From Sulfolobaceae archaeon (lineage in GTDB: Archaea; Thermoproteota; Thermoprotei_A; Sulfolobales; Sulfolobaceae): DNA of 64,000 nucleotides. The stretch is from positions 1 to 64,000 of the forward strand of contig JAPYVG010000006.1 in NCBI GenBank assembly GCA_028277025.1. The letters run 5' to 3'. Positions 8,737 through 18,866 of this stretch are shown piece after piece. Both the position numbers and the translations under genes were made by a program. The stretch's first letter is position 1, and every line of letters starts with the position of its first letter. Below the pieces are notes generated by a model, which was not told where the DNA came from, did not search any database, and saw only the letters and a list, made by a program, of their open reading frames with translations.

Positions 8737-9369
8737 ATGGACTTAGGAATATTTTTGGCTTCTCTAGGAATAACTCTGTTGGAGTTCTCCGAAGCTGGAG
8801 TAGTTGCTTCAATATATCACGGTATTTATAAGAATTCCTTACCGTTCCTTTATGCAATAGCTGGTGTATTGGTGGTCACAATACCGATTTTAACATTAGG
8901 TAAATTGATAACCCTTATACCAATAGACTACGTTTTGATAGTATCTGGGATTATCTTAGCCTATTTTGGGTACAAACTCTTGAGGAGTGCTAGGAGGTAC
9001 TTTAAACACGTAAAGAGGTGGGTGAAAAGTGATGAAGAGAAAAAAGAGGGATTAAGTGTGGTCTTTACAGTTTCAGCCGTTGAAGCTTTAGAGGCCGGGC
9101 TAGTTGTCTTAGCGTTAATTCCTCAAGACTACATCTCGGCGGTTATGGGTGTAGGGGTTGCAAGCGTAATAGTAATAATACTTACCGCAGTACTCAAGGT
9201 ACAAATAGCTAGGATTAGGTTACCTCACGTTAAGTTCGTACTTTCAGCTTTACTTTTCAGCCTTGCCACAATGTGGTTTAGCGAAGCTTTTTTCGACGCT
9301 AACGAATTGCTCTTACCCCTTTACTTCTTTGTCTTCCTTGGGGTGAATTATCTAGCCGTAAAATTATAG
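8737..9369 (+). CDS. Six-helix membrane protein with duplicated E-x-x-E-A-G motif
   Basis: A 210-residue integral membrane protein built of two similar halves. Each half begins with a helix carrying an acidic motif: TLLEFSEAGVV (near residue 16) and SAVEALEAGLVV (near residue 117). This inverted-duplicate layout with acidic residues in the first helix of each half resembles the GDT1/UPF0016 and COG4280-type cation transporters. A basic/charged loop (RRYFKHVKRWVKSDEEKK) sits between the halves. Divalent-cation transport is plausible but unproven. Confidence 0.6.
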   Translation: MDLGIFLASLGITLLEFSEAGVVASIYHGIYKNSLPFLYAIAGVLVVTIPILTLGKLITLIPIDYVLIVSGIILAYFGYKLLRSARRYFKHVKRWVKSDEEKKEGLSVVFTVSAVEALEAGLVVLALIPQDYISAVMGVGVASVIVIILTAVLKVQIARIRLPHVKFVLSALLFSLATMWFSEAFFDANELLLPLYFFVFLGVNYLAVKL

Positions 9370-9441
9370 TTGACAGAGGAGAAGGGGGGTTATGACGGTT
9401 TAAAAGGCTTTATATAAGTAAAATAGAACATTCTCTATATC

Positions 9442-9861
9442 TTAAATTTGGTCTAACATATATGTTAACACTAAATATGCGGCGTTTTTTACAAGGGTGA
9501 CGTAATTGAGTAATTCGTTTTTACTAAGTCCTTCCATGAAGGCTATTTTAGCTATCTGTATTGATTTAGGTATTTCTTTATCTGGAGGGATAGTAAAGAA
9601 CTCTAAATTCATTCTCATAAGTTCCAGCTTTATATTCTTCAATAAAGTAGGGTCCTTCTTAATTTTTTCTTGGTTAAGATCTACTAGTACGGTAATAATG
9701 TAGTAAGTGCTGTTAGGGTTATTTCTAATTATGGACACCTTTATTCCCTCACCAATAGGTGGGGATACTGTAATATGGAAATACAAATTCCCGCTCGTAA
9801 CCTTCTCAACCCTCATTCCCAGCTCTAAAAACCAATTATACACCTCTGTATCAGTAGCCAT
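9442..9861 (-). CDS. DUF2299-like small protein
   Basis: A 139-residue soluble protein with an alpha-beta-beta pattern (helix, several amphipathic strands VSIIRNN, YYIITVLVDL, then long helices) like the archaeal DUF2299/YbjN-type fold, a chaperone-like architecture. It has no catalytic motif. It is the last gene of the Sre-type operon, directly abutting the HAD-like gene (9861/9862), so it may assist assembly or folding of the enzyme; that role is inferred from position only. Confidence 0.6.
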   Translation of the reverse strand: MATDTEVYNWFLELGMRVEKVTSGNLYFHITVSPPIGEGIKVSIIRNNPNSTYYIITVLVDLNQEKIKKDPTLLKNIKLELMRMNLEFFTIPPDKEIPKSIQIAKIAFMEGLSKNELLNYVTLVKNAAYLVLTYMLDQI

Positions 9862-10476
9862 TTAGCTACACCTCAGAGCGGAATCGCCCATAGAGGAGTC
9901 AACTTTATGCTCTCCAGTCATTTCCGCTATTCTCTTTATCGAACTAACGATGTTGTCTGGCTGTAAATTGGAAGGGAATGGGTATTTTTCACCTCTTCTG
10001 TTGAGCCAGTAAGTTTTCATACCCAAAGACTTTCCTACCAGTATGTCTGAGGGGTTAGAAGAGATCAACATAATAGCTTGTAGAACGTTATTAGCTATTT
10101 TTGAAGCTTGTTCAAAGAACTCCTTACTAGGCTTGTATCTCCTTAAGTCATTACAACTTATCACGTCTTGGACGAACACATCAAGATTATACTTAACTAA
10201 GTACTGCTTTATTAACATCTTATCTAGGTTTGTAACTATGAAAATCCTAGCCCTATAACTCAATTCCTCCATGTAATAAGCGTCTTCCCAAGGCTGTAGC
10301 TTTAAGATCTTTTCTTTAAAACCTTTCACGATTGGTTCAATAATAAGATTTGATGGGACGTAAACTCTGGCCAATGTATAACTGGTGAGCAAACAATTGA
10401 ACTCTTTATACCACTTTAATAGTTCGTCATCAGCCTTAACTATAGTATCTATAAAATTGAAAAACATCACATACAT
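9862..10476 (-). CDS. HAD-superfamily protein with a substituted nucleophile
   Basis: A 204-residue protein of the haloacid dehalogenase superfamily. Motif I reads FNFIDTIV: the nucleophilic Asp of the usual DxxxT motif is Asn7. Motif II is present (FIVTN), motif III Lys is in RYKPSKEFFEQA, and motif IV is SSNPSDILVGKSLGM. The fold is therefore kept but classical phosphoaspartate or dehalogenase chemistry should be impaired. It overlaps the polyferredoxin gene by one base (TAATG) and lies in the Sre-type operon, suggesting a recruited binding or regulatory role. Confidence 0.75.
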   Translation of the reverse strand: MYVMFFNFIDTIVKADDELLKWYKEFNCLLTSYTLARVYVPSNLIIEPIVKGFKEKILKLQPWEDAYYMEELSYRARIFIVTNLDKMLIKQYLVKYNLDVFVQDVISCNDLRRYKPSKEFFEQASKIANNVLQAIMLISSNPSDILVGKSLGMKTYWLNRRGEKYPFPSNLQPDNIVSSIKRIAEMTGEHKVDSSMGDSALRCS

Positions 10477-11957
10477 TACTTCCTCATCCCCTCCTTAAGC
10501 CTGAGATAGTTCTCTAACCACATTTTAGTTAATACTTTCTGTTTACACTCGTTACAAACGTCTGTGTATTGTGCAGTACCAGTAAAACCATATTGGACTA
10601 ATAGGTTATCAACCCGTCCCTTGATCTTTATATTGCCTACGGGCTTACCACAATATCTGCACCTCACGACTTTCCCTTCATTAACCCTTACCTTACTTAA
10701 TTCCTTGATTCTTGCAAACCTCTCTACCTTAATGGCATTTTCCGGGCAATTCCTTACACACCTCTGAGAACCTATGCACATGGGTACATTATACTCTAGG
10801 TAAGTCAAATCGTTAATAGTTTTCATATCTGGAACCATCATCTGACACATTCTAATACAAACACCACACATAACGCATTTATTAGGGTCTACCTCAACAT
10901 AATAAACTCCCGGTACTATAGCTTCCGGGTCAAGCACGACTTTTCTGCCCATCTCTTCAATGCTCCATATAAGCAAACTTCTCCTTCTATACCTAGTTAT
11001 TATAACCTCTTCTGGGATCTTAGACTTAGGTAGATTTATCCCCTTTAAGTCCTCCTTTACTTTAGACAACTCAGTTCTCCTTACTTTAAATACTGGTAAT
11101 TTAGTACCGGGGAAGAAAGATGGGAGTTCTTCCAACCTTTTAATCTCTAGCTCACTGGGCTTCTCTGGAACTACGATAATTGGAATTAAACCGCTTGCAT
11201 ATGTTGAAAGAATGAATGAATCGTGAATACTTGCAACACTAGGGATTAAAAGGGGCACAGACTCCTCGTCTATATCTATCTTTCTGTCGCTGGTAAATAT
11301 TAACCCTTTAACCTCTTCATAATTCTCTAATACCTCATTAAGGAAGGATACAAACTGTTCTGTGGTGAAATTAGGTAGTTCAAAATAGCCCAAATAACCC
11401 TTGGCGGTACAATAACCGCAACCGCTACAATCAGAAGGTGAAGTCACCGTAACTCCTTCTACGGATTTAGCAATCAACCCTTTAGGACAAGACTCCACTA
11501 AAGTGTTTACTTCTCTTTCAAAATTAAGGGAGTCAAAAAGTATTGGGTAAAGCTTGTATTCATAAAGCCTGAACTTTATTAAAGCCCTCTTAGTTATCGT
11601 CGCTGTTTTGACTGGTCGTAAACGATAAACGTTATCTTGCTTTGATAACTTCGATATGTAGGCCAGCAGTAGAGCCTTACTGTATTTCTCGTTCTTATTC
11701 AGAAACCAGTTTAAGGGTAAAACATCTATAGCTAAGGGATTTATTCCTAATTTTTCATCAGCACTTAAAACCAATTCATCCATATCGTTTTCAGATACTA
11801 TTAACAGCCCTTGTAACTCGTTCTCCTTTATATCATCTTTTAGGTAATCCCCCAATTCTGCTACATAAGGTATATTGCTAGCCTTATAAACATCTAATAG
11901 TAACTGGTCTCCTAACACTTTCCTAGCCCTTTTTGTAACTACTAGACCTATCCTCAA
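10476..11957 (-). CDS. sreD: SreD-like polyferredoxin
   Basis: A 493-residue cytoplasmic protein. It has an N-terminal 350 residues with one cysteine group (C157, C177, C180, C183), then two ferredoxin-type motifs: CVMCGVCIRMC (361-371), and CIGSQRCVRNCP (394-405), where the second Cys is Ser. A zinc-ribbon-like pair of CxxC motifs follows (433/436 and 468/471). A polyferredoxin-like SreD of unknown role accompanies the sulfur reductase of Acidianus ambivalens; the match here rests on architecture and gene context. It overlaps the chaperone gene by 4 bp. It could carry electrons or help cofactor insertion. The symbol is tentative. Confidence 0.65.
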   Translation of the reverse strand: MRIGLVVTKRARKVLGDQLLLDVYKASNIPYVAELGDYLKDDIKENELQGLLIVSENDMDELVLSADEKLGINPLAIDVLPLNWFLNKNEKYSKALLLAYISKLSKQDNVYRLRPVKTATITKRALIKFRLYEYKLYPILFDSLNFEREVNTLVESCPKGLIAKSVEGVTVTSPSDCSGCGYCTAKGYLGYFELPNFTTEQFVSFLNEVLENYEEVKGLIFTSDRKIDIDEESVPLLIPSVASIHDSFILSTYASGLIPIIVVPEKPSELEIKRLEELPSFFPGTKLPVFKVRRTELSKVKEDLKGINLPKSKIPEEVIITRYRRRSLLIWSIEEMGRKVVLDPEAIVPGVYYVEVDPNKCVMCGVCIRMCQMMVPDMKTINDLTYLEYNVPMCIGSQRCVRNCPENAIKVERFARIKELSKVRVNEGKVVRCRYCGKPVGNIKIKGRVDNLLVQYGFTGTAQYTDVCNECKQKVLTKMWLENYLRLKEGMRK

Positions 11958-12604
11958 TTAGTATCACCTAACAAATACTCCCTCTCATTTTCAATCCACT
12001 TCCTTAGCTCCTCACAGACCACACGGTAGATGTCAGATCTCTTGTCGCTTATTACATCGTTAGCCCAATCTGGAATCCAACTATAGACGTGGGTAGTAAA
12101 GAAGTTCTTTTGATCACTTTTATTCTTGAATAAGTCCCCTCCTTCTCCCTTTCTTTTCAAGTCTATTTCCTCTTTTATTAAAAGGCTCATGAAAGCCAAG
12201 ATCGTTGAAATGTGATCTGGTTCCGGTGTAAATTCTCCCAACATGTAATTTATTTTAACGTTTCTTGACTTGTAAAAGCGTAAAATGTCATTGTATCTGA
12301 ACTGGGCAACCCTTTCACCCATTAACGAGAAAAACCTTTTACTCTCTACTGGGATCAATGGCTTTATACCTATTCCGGTCATAAAGAGGGTTGTATACTC
12401 TATTAATAGATCGCTCTTCTTTGAGCTTTTAATCTTATCCCTAATCCTTTTGACGTTTACGGCATCAATCTCTGTTTCTGCCAATTTATCGAGCTTCTTT
12501 ATCATTCTCTCATAATCCTCATCATAATAATTGTAAAAGAAGAGGGTAGAGAATAAGTCATACATTAGAAAGCGTAACGAAGAAATTTCTAAGGAAAAAG
12601 ACAT
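11954..12604 (-). CDS. sreE: TorD/SreE-type chaperone for the molybdoenzyme
   Basis: A 216-residue all-helical protein of the TorD/DmsD family. The signature EPDHISTILAFMS (around residues 130-145) corresponds to the conserved E-x-PDH motif that binds the twin-arginine leader and keeps the apo-molybdoenzyme unfolded until the cofactor is inserted. It sits 19 bp after the Fe-S subunit gene and overlaps the next gene by 4 bp. Its client should be the twin-arginine-bearing subunit encoded at 13473-17780. The symbol is tentative. Confidence 0.8.
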   Translation of the reverse strand: MSFSLEISSLRFLMYDLFSTLFFYNYYDEDYERMIKKLDKLAETEIDAVNVKRIRDKIKSSKKSDLLIEYTTLFMTGIGIKPLIPVESKRFFSLMGERVAQFRYNDILRFYKSRNVKINYMLGEFTPEPDHISTILAFMSLLIKEEIDLKRKGEGGDLFKNKSDQKNFFTTHVYSWIPDWANDVISDKRSDIYRVVCEELRKWIENEREYLLGDTN

Positions 12605-12623
12605 ATAAAAAACACCTTACCTT

Positions 12624-13430
12624 TTATTGATTCCCCTCAGTATAGGTTGAATTATTACCTTGTGCACCTAGAATTACTACACCGTTAGAAGTCCATACAT
12701 TATAATACTCTGACTCACTAAGTAACTCAACATCATTATCTGCCGCGTAATTACTACGCCATGGTAAATATCCACTAGCCGGGTCAGCACCAGTCTCCGG
12801 CCCTAGCACGAAACCTCCCTTATCAATGAATAGAATATTTCCGGGGTTCGTGGGATCTAACCTATCAGCCCATATCCTAGCCTGAACCATACAACCGTGT
12901 ATACAAGCCGGGATTCTCTCTTCCGGTGGTAATGTAGGGTCATAAATTCTGTCAAAGCAGTGAGTACACTTTTTGGTAACTCCTTCAATATAATCAAAGA
13001 ACCTATTACCATATGGGCAGGCATAGATACAGTATTTCGTTCCTATACATTCGTTATAGTCTACTAGGACTATACCGTCTTCGACTCTCTTGAACGTAGC
13101 ACCTACTGGGCAAACTGGCACACAAGGTGCGTTAAAGCAGTGGAAGCAATTTATCGGTATATTATAAACTTTTGTTTGTGGGTAATTTCCTACTTCAACA
13201 TATAATACTCTTAGCCAGAACATCACGTCTAATTCTCCGTAGGGGTTAAGGTCTGGTAGAGGTCCGAACATTCCCGAAGTGTTCCACTCCTTGCAAGACA
13301 TTTGGCAACCTGCACAGCCGAAGCACTTGTTTAAATCAGTTATTATTGCGTAGTTTTTATTTGGTTTGAAGGGGAGAGAGTGTTGCACTCCACCTTGTCT
13401 TATATCTAGAGATATGTTATTTGAGGACAT
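12624..13430 (-). CDS. sreB: Four-cluster Fe-S electron-transfer subunit (SreB/DmsB/NrfC type)
   Basis: A 268-residue subunit with four ferredoxin-type cysteine groups: C36-C39-C42-C46, C95-C98-C103-C107, C128-x5-C134-x3-C138, and C155-C158-C176-C180. In the third group the expected second cysteine is Thr131 (CIGTKYC), which predicts a [3Fe-4S] cluster or an altered [4Fe-4S] one, as when NarH has Trp there. The protein has no leader and would be exported in complex with the twin-arginine partner. It passes electrons from the quinone-oxidising anchor to the Mo subunit. It is 42 bp downstream of the catalytic gene. Confidence 0.85.
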   Translation of the reverse strand: MSSNNISLDIRQGGVQHSLPFKPNKNYAIITDLNKCFGCAGCQMSCKEWNTSGMFGPLPDLNPYGELDVMFWLRVLYVEVGNYPQTKVYNIPINCFHCFNAPCVPVCPVGATFKRVEDGIVLVDYNECIGTKYCIYACPYGNRFFDYIEGVTKKCTHCFDRIYDPTLPPEERIPACIHGCMVQARIWADRLDPTNPGNILFIDKGGFVLGPETGADPASGYLPWRSNYAADNDVELLSESEYYNVWTSNGVVILGAQGNNSTYTEGNQ

Positions 13431-13472
13431 GTGGGGAGTTCACCTCATGCGGAGGTTATATCAAGAAAAAAC

Positions 13473-16400
13473 TTAACTTGATTCAGCCGCAAAGCCATAC
13501 CTCACCTTATAACTTCCTATCTGGAAGTTATTCGACGCTAATGAGTACGGTGATACATAACTCCATAACGAAGTGTTCTGTATATTATTGGCATCAAATC
13601 TTAAGTGCGGTATATTTATTTGTTGGGCAAATGGTGCACCATTACTCGTACCGCTAACAGATATTTGACCTCCCATCTGGTTTAGTATAACCGTAAGTAT
13701 ATCTTGGTTAGAGAAGTCTTGACCCATGTAGATGAACCTGTTTGCTGTCACGCTAACAGAATTGGCCCCACTTACCTTACCTACTATCTTTATCCTACTG
13801 TCATGCCACGATGTTTGTCCAGTTATTGGATCTAAATACATTATCGGAAATGCATTATCGTTTTGTGGGTTTAGCTGTCCACCTCTAGATGGTGGCATAT
13901 ATTGTATATTAGCCCAGTTATTCAATACGCTGTATTTCACTTGTGGTGAGTCTGAAGATAGTCCTCTGAAGCCTGGTAAAGCTTGTGAAGACACTACTAC
14001 CCATGCTGCCCCGGGCCTTGTTGCGTTATCTAAGAAGGCAATAGCCGTAAGGGTAGTCCTTAGACCGCCGCTCCACGGCTCATTAACAGCCTCAAACTGC
14101 ACGAAATCGCCAGAGTTTATACCCATTTGATTGACATAAGGATCAGCTGCGCTTAGCATGACTGGAGTATAAGGCATGATAGCAATTAACCACGGTACAT
14201 TAAATGACCAACTGTGATAAGTCCTATCGTGCCTCCTTACGAAGAACGTTAATGGATATTCGCTTAAGTCAATGCCATCTGTAGTTATGTCAGACTTCCA
14301 CGCCGGCGGTGGATAATAACCTCCAAATGGTCTATGATAGTCTAATATATTCTTCTGCAACGCTTGTCCATATGAATCATTCGGTAATACGCTCTTAACC
14401 AAGAACTGTGAGTTATTTGTTAATTGATAGTAGTAGTAATACGCTGCATTGTAACCAGTCCATTTACCAGCCGCTGCAAGTCTGAACTTTTGCAAATATT
14501 CTAAATATATTCTATGTATGTAAGGTAAGCCTATAGGACCGTAAGCACCAGGCATATAAGCCCCCCATCCTTTAAAGTAGAACATATTAACGTTTCTCAT
14601 GTACCTTATTGACGATGGTAATACGTACACTGCACCGCCCTTACCGACTTTTACAAACCCTGGGTTAATGTCATCTAACGTCATTTGTCCATTAGCGTAC
14701 TTGTTTATTATATCTTGTAACATCTGCTGTAATTTTGGCTGGAATTGAACCGGAATACGGAAGTAATGTTCAACTCCGCTAGAGCGTTGATTTGCTGGGA
14801 TTTTATAAGTTGTTGCTGTCGAGAACATTTGCCCTTGAGGAACGCTGGAAAGTATCTGATTTATAACGTCTTGTTGGTTGCCATTTGCTGGTACAAATGA
14901 TGCATATAGCTTTAATTGTTGCGGGTTGGGGCTCTGCTTGTCGTTTTCATCGGTCAATATATACTGGAAATTATTTCCGTAACCCGCAATCAAAATCCCA
15001 GACTTTAATATGAACATTCCAGTAGATATTAGCCCAGGTTGACCCTCTTGTAAAATCGTAGTCCCGGTTTCTGGGTCGTGGATTGTAACGGGGCTTATTA
15101 GCGGTAATCCGGTAACTGGATCTTGAGTAGTATAGTGAGGACATTTTGTAGGGTCTATATTACCATCTTGATTCGGGTAGATTCTTAATATCCAGGCTAA
15201 TGTTAATAGGAAATCACCAGCCGATAGGACGGGGTATAAAGCTGGCAATACTGGCCAGTTAAGTGAATCTGAAGGTCCTTGTGGAAGGCTTGTTGGCCTG
15301 TCGAATGTTGAGTGGAAACCATAGATCTCTAGGAATGATAAGTCTGGAATTATTAAATCTACTACGTTGTTAGTCTCTTGCATGAAGAGGTCAATACTTA
15401 TCGTGAAAGGTATGATGTAATTTCCGTTCTGATCTTTTTCAGTAACTTTCTGCAATAAGTCCGTTAACGAATATGCATTATTCCAATAGGGTGCAGTAAT
15501 ATACCACATCATGGCTTGTATCTGATAGGGTGTAGCAGTGTTAGGATATTTGTTCATGAAATAAGTCGTATAGGCTACTGCTGAGATAGATCTCTGTGTG
15601 GTTAAAGGTATTTCCCAGCTGTAACCCCTATCCACGAGTAAAGGTCTCCCGTTCTTATAGATTACTAAATCGTCGGGGCCATCTGGGAAACCATAAGGAC
15701 CAGCTGATACTACTTTTACTGACTTAATATCAACTGTCCCGTCATTATAAATATACTCAGTCTTTAGGAATCCAGATCTAGTCTTAGGTGCTGAGAAGTT
15801 GGATAGACCACTTATAGCGTTTGCAATATCTGGGTCAATTGTTGGCGTATTTGCTAAGGGGTGAGGTGGTACTGCATGACCGGGGAAGTAGTGGGGATAA
15901 GGATATTTGTAGAGGTCAGCACCAGGGTTATCCCATGCACCTAGGACTAGCACAAGGTAATAATAAGATGCAGCACTGTGGAAACCGTTAGCATGGGCGG
16001 CTAGCCCCCTCATAAAATAGATTGAAACTGGTCTTCCGATCACGTGATCGTGATACCTCCCAAGGTAATCTATCCATTTGGCCGGTTCATAAATAGCCTT
16101 CTGGAAAGCAGTAGTTGCCAATTCATTAGCTATTCTAACTATTGTGTCGTGAGGGATTCCGGTTACTGAGGCTACATTTAATGCACCATATTGGGGCTGT
16201 TGAGTATAGGGCGTGTAAGGATCGTAGTTTAGTAATTCGGCTCTAAATAATTCGAAGGCAGTAGTTACTGTTAACGTTATTGTCTCGTTACTACCTAACG
16301 CTTTAGGCACAGTAACTTGTATAGCTGGGACTTTTACAGTTTGCCCATTCTTTAGTTTATAAGACACTAATGTTATCTGGCTTTGCATGCTCTGCGGTAA

Positions 16401-17780
16401 CTCATCTAAAGTGATAATCGGGTAGACTCCTTCTTGCCATGGTATATCCACGTAAGAGTATACGTTCCCATCGCTCCCCATAACGGCTTCTAACCACGGG
16501 TGTTGACTCGAATACTCTGGGTTTTGAACGGGCATTCTTACGTGTAATCCTACATTATTCCCAGCTGTAGGGTCTGATGGGTCTAAACAGTCTCCGTTTT
16601 GAGGGTTAGGGTTAACTATCACTAACCAAGAGAGGTTTGTGTAATACCTTATGAATTCCTCATCTATATGGGGGAATACTGCAGTTTGAGGTATGTCTCC
16701 AAGTTGTGGTAACTGGACCACTTGACCGCTCGGGGTTATAGTCTGCATTATTAACTGTCCAGATGCGGGATCAAAGGCTGGTGATACTGGTTGTAATGTT
16801 TGCGGGTTAAGAACTTGAGGTGCTTGACCAGTACTTGCGAGATAAGCTTTATACACGTAGTAGTGGAAATCTATTAAGACCCTTATCCAACCCATCGCTA
16901 ATGCCCCATCAGTTGCTGGGTTAATGAACAAGTGCTCGTCTGAAACTGAGTAGAACCCAAACCTCTCTGGTGCAATTGTTACCACTTTTCCACCGTTCTC
17001 CCTTATCCTAGCAATTATCCTCCTCATCCAATTAGGGAAGTGATCTCCAGCTAGACCAGCAAGAATGAAGTACTGGGCTCTTTCTTCATCTGGCCCGGCA
17101 TATTCCCATACTGGTGCTCCGGTAACGTAAACTCCGGCAGTGTAAACGTTCATTGAGCAGAAGCCACCATGTGCACCAGCGTTTGCCGTGCCGAAATTAC
17201 CAGCGAAGAAACCGGCAGTTATACCGGGTATTAACTGGTCTCTCCCCTGGAAGAAGGCAAAAGCATGGGGGTTGTTTTCCCTTATTGCTTTCAGCCCGGG
17301 GAAATTGCCAACACCAAGACTTTGCGGTGAAAGTCCTAGCTTGCTCCAGCTTTGTGCGTTAGTACCATTAACTATGATATCTATTGCAGAATCGTAATCT
17401 ATCGCCATCCATTTCCCAGATCCTCTATCTCCAGCTCTGATTAGCGGAAACCTGAGCCTAGCCGGTGCAAAGTAATAGTATACATCAGAGGCACCTCTTG
17501 GGCAGACACCTCCATCATTTATGTGCCATCCGATAGTCCCCGTGATGAATCTCGGGAAACCCTGCGGTGTTCTAACAATTTCAATTGAGCATCTCCCTAA
17601 ACATTGGAAACAGTTACCGTAAACTATTTCGTCATTTGGGTAGTTTAAGACGTAACCTGTTTCTTCAGAGGAGAATATCTTATCTAGTATTGGTCCGGAC
17701 TCTAGCATAATGGCTGTTGTTAACGCGGTTAGTCCAGACACTTTAAGAAAGTCTCTTCTCGTCAGTTTCAGATTACTCAT
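13473..17780 (-). CDS. sreA: Molybdopterin oxidoreductase catalytic subunit, Sre/Psr-like, very long
   Basis: A 1435-residue member of the DMSO reductase family. A twin-arginine leader ([11 protein letters not shown], Arg8-Arg9) sends it to the outer face of the membrane. The [4Fe-4S] site is C57-C60-C64-C93. The likely Mo ligand is Cys208 in [11 protein letters not shown], which places it with the Cys-ligated sulfur-, tetrathionate- and arsenate-type enzymes. Many Pro-, Asn- and Gln-rich insertions make it much longer than the usual 750-1050 residues. The operon context (Fe-S subunit, TorD chaperone, polyferredoxin) suggests reduction of elemental sulfur/polysulfide, but tetrathionate or another sulfur oxyanion cannot be excluded; the symbol is tentative. 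Confidence 0.75.
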   Translation of the reverse strand: MSNLKLTRRDFLKVSGLTALTTAIMLESGPILDKIFSSEETGYVLNYPNDEIVYGNCFQCLGRCSIEIVRTPQGFPRFITGTIGWHINDGGVCPRGASDVYYYFAPARLRFPLIRAGDRGSGKWMAIDYDSAIDIIVNGTNAQSWSKLGLSPQSLGVGNFPGLKAIRENNPHAFAFFQGRDQLIPGITAGFFAGNFGTANAGAHGGFCSMNVYTAGVYVTGAPVWEYAGPDEERAQYFILAGLAGDHFPNWMRRIIARIRENGGKVVTIAPERFGFYSVSDEHLFINPATDGALAMGWIRVLIDFHYYVYKAYLASTGQAPQVLNPQTLQPVSPAFDPASGQLIMQTITPSGQVVQLPQLGDIPQTAVFPHIDEEFIRYYTNLSWLVIVNPNPQNGDCLDPSDPTAGNNVGLHVRMPVQNPEYSSQHPWLEAVMGSDGNVYSYVDIPWQEGVYPIITLDELPQSMQSQITLVSYKLKNGQTVKVPAIQVTVPKALGSNETITLTVTTAFELFRAELLNYDPYTPYTQQPQYGALNVASVTGIPHDTIVRIANELATTAFQKAIYEPAKWIDYLGRYHDHVIGRPVSIYFMRGLAAHANGFHSAASYYYLVLVLGAWDNPGADLYKYPYPHYFPGHAVPPHPLANTPTIDPDIANAISGLSNFSAPKTRSGFLKTEYIYNDGTVDIKSVKVVSAGPYGFPDGPDDLVIYKNGRPLLVDRGYSWEIPLTTQRSISAVAYTTYFMNKYPNTATPYQIQAMMWYITAPYWNNAYSLTDLLQKVTEKDQNGNYIIPFTISIDLFMQETNNVVDLIIPDLSFLEIYGFHSTFDRPTSLPQGPSDSLNWPVLPALYPVLSAGDFLLTLAWILRIYPNQDGNIDPTKCPHYTTQDPVTGLPLISPVTIHDPETGTTILQEGQPGLISTGMFILKSGILIAGYGNNFQYILTDENDKQSPNPQQLKLYASFVPANGNQQDVINQILSSVPQGQMFSTATTYKIPANQRSSGVEHYFRIPVQFQPKLQQMLQDIINKYANGQMTLDDINPGFVKVGKGGAVYVLPSSIRYMRNVNMFYFKGWGAYMPGAYGPIGLPYIHRIYLEYLQKFRLAAAGKWTGYNAAYYYYYQLTNNSQFLVKSVLPNDSYGQALQKNILDYHRPFGGYYPPPAWKSDITTDGIDLSEYPLTFFVRRHDRTYHSWSFNVPWLIAIMPYTPVMLSAADPYVNQMGINSGDFVQFEAVNEPWSGGLRTTLTAIAFLDNATRPGAAWVVVSSQALPGFRGLSSDSPQVKYSVLNNWANIQYMPPSRGGQLNPQNDNAFPIMYLDPITGQTSWHDSRIKIVGKVSGANSVSVTANRFIYMGQDFSNQDILTVILNQMGGQISVSGTSNGAPFAQQINIPHLRFDANNIQNTSLWSYVSPYSLASNNFQIGSYKVRYGFAAESS

Positions 17781-17810
17781 TTCTATCGTAAATTAATTAA
17801 ATTTACTCCT

Positions 17811-17831
17811 TTTTTTATAGTTTCACTTCAC
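17811..17831 (-). promoter_or_regulatory. Promoter of the Sre-type operon with GTGAAGTGAA motif
   Basis: On the minus strand GTGAAGTGAA (17822-17831) is followed directly by CTATAAAAAAAGG, a good archaeal TATA box, about 31-40 bases before the ATG at 17780. The same ten bases stand directly before the TATA box of the divergent membrane-anchor gene (18817-18826). An activator or BRE-linked site is inferred. Confidence 0.6.
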
Positions 17832-17862
17832 TTTCGTAATATGACTTTTCGGAAATAAAAAA

Positions 17863-18756
17863 TTAAAGTAAATCTTCTAGCTGAGATCTCAATTTCTGAT
17901 CTAGCTTAATAGCTTTTAACGCATACTCCTTAGCTGAGGACAAATCGCCTAATGCTTTCCTTATTCTAGCTTTTAAAGCGAAATATTCTCCTTTTAGTTT
18001 CATGGCAATAGCTTTATCTATGAACATTTCTGCATCTTGATTTAAAGAAAGTAAGTGATAACAAGTGGCGATACTATATGCGAGGTCTGGATCATTGGGG
18101 TTTAACCTAAAGGCTATTTTAAACTCAGCTAACGCGAGTTTGTAAAATCCGGTTTCGAAATATATTTTAGCCTTTAAGGTATGAAGAAGGACGTCATCTT
18201 TCTTAAAGTCTAATGCCTTATTAATTTCAGACAAAGCGTCCATCTTAAGACCTACATTATAGTAGCACAGAGCTTTCAGTAATCTAGCTTCTACGTTTTT
18301 AGGATTCATGGAAATAACGTCAGTAAGGTATATAGAAGCGTCTTCGTAATTCCCTTGTTCGAACAATATTTTAGCCTTTAGGAATTTATAATCGTAATTA
18401 TACGGCATTATTTCTAACGCTTTGTTTATATGAATTAACGCTTTTTCATAGCTTTTTATTGTGAACAAATATTCCGCCAAAACGTAGTGGAGGAAATGTT
18501 CATAATCTCTATCCTTAAGCACTTCTTCGAGTTCTTTAATAGCATTTTCACTGTTACCTAACCCCTTATAAGCTTCAAAGCGTAGGTAATGAGCTTCAGT
18601 GTTATTCATACCTTCTAACTCTTTTAGAACCGCCTCGAATTTTCCAGCTTTTAAAAGTATAAAAGCCCTTATCATCCTAGAATTTTCATCATTACCAGTA
18701 ACTTGATTTATTGCTTCTTCGTATTTACCTTCCCTTATTAGTTCCTCAATATCCAC
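17863..18756 (-). CDS. TPR-repeat protein
   Basis: A 297-residue soluble protein made almost entirely of TPRs: repeating units such as YEKALIHINKALEIMPYNYD and YEDASIYLTDVISMNPKN every 34 residues, about seven in all. No signal peptide or enzyme domain is seen. It lies between the two halves of the Sre-type system, so it may be an assembly factor, but proximity is the only support. The ATG at 18756 is used. Confidence 0.85.
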   Translation of the reverse strand: MDIEELIREGKYEEAINQVTGNDENSRMIRAFILLKAGKFEAVLKELEGMNNTEAHYLRFEAYKGLGNSENAIKELEEVLKDRDYEHFLHYVLAEYLFTIKSYEKALIHINKALEIMPYNYDYKFLKAKILFEQGNYEDASIYLTDVISMNPKNVEARLLKALCYYNVGLKMDALSEINKALDFKKDDVLLHTLKAKIYFETGFYKLALAEFKIAFRLNPNDPDLAYSIATCYHLLSLNQDAEMFIDKAIAMKLKGEYFALKARIRKALGDLSSAKEYALKAIKLDQKLRSQLEDLL

Positions 18757-18788
18757 GTGAATAATTATCCCGCGGAAATTTTAAAAGA

Positions 18789-18810
18789 AATATGAATTAC
18801 AATTCATATT
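18789..18810. promoter_or_regulatory. Perfect inverted repeat, candidate operator
   Basis: AATATGAATT and AATTCATATT face each other across an AC spacer (22 bp). It lies between the divergent TPR and membrane-anchor genes, seven bases before the GTGAAGTGAA motif. Such a symmetric site fits a dimeric HTH regulator; the protein encoded at 20037-20738 is a nearby candidate. Confidence 0.5.
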
Positions 18811-18816
18811 AAACTG

Positions 18817-18836
18817 GTGAAGTGAAGGTTTATTTA
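18817..18836 (+). promoter_or_regulatory. Promoter of the NrfD/SreC-type gene
   Basis: GTGAAGTGAA followed by GGTTTATTTAAA, a TATA-like element about 35 bases before the ATG at 18867. The decamer is identical to the one at the Sre operon promoter and lies in the same position relative to the TATA box. Confidence 0.55.
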
Positions 18837-18866
18837 AAAAATTAGGTTAATAATGCACGAATAGAA

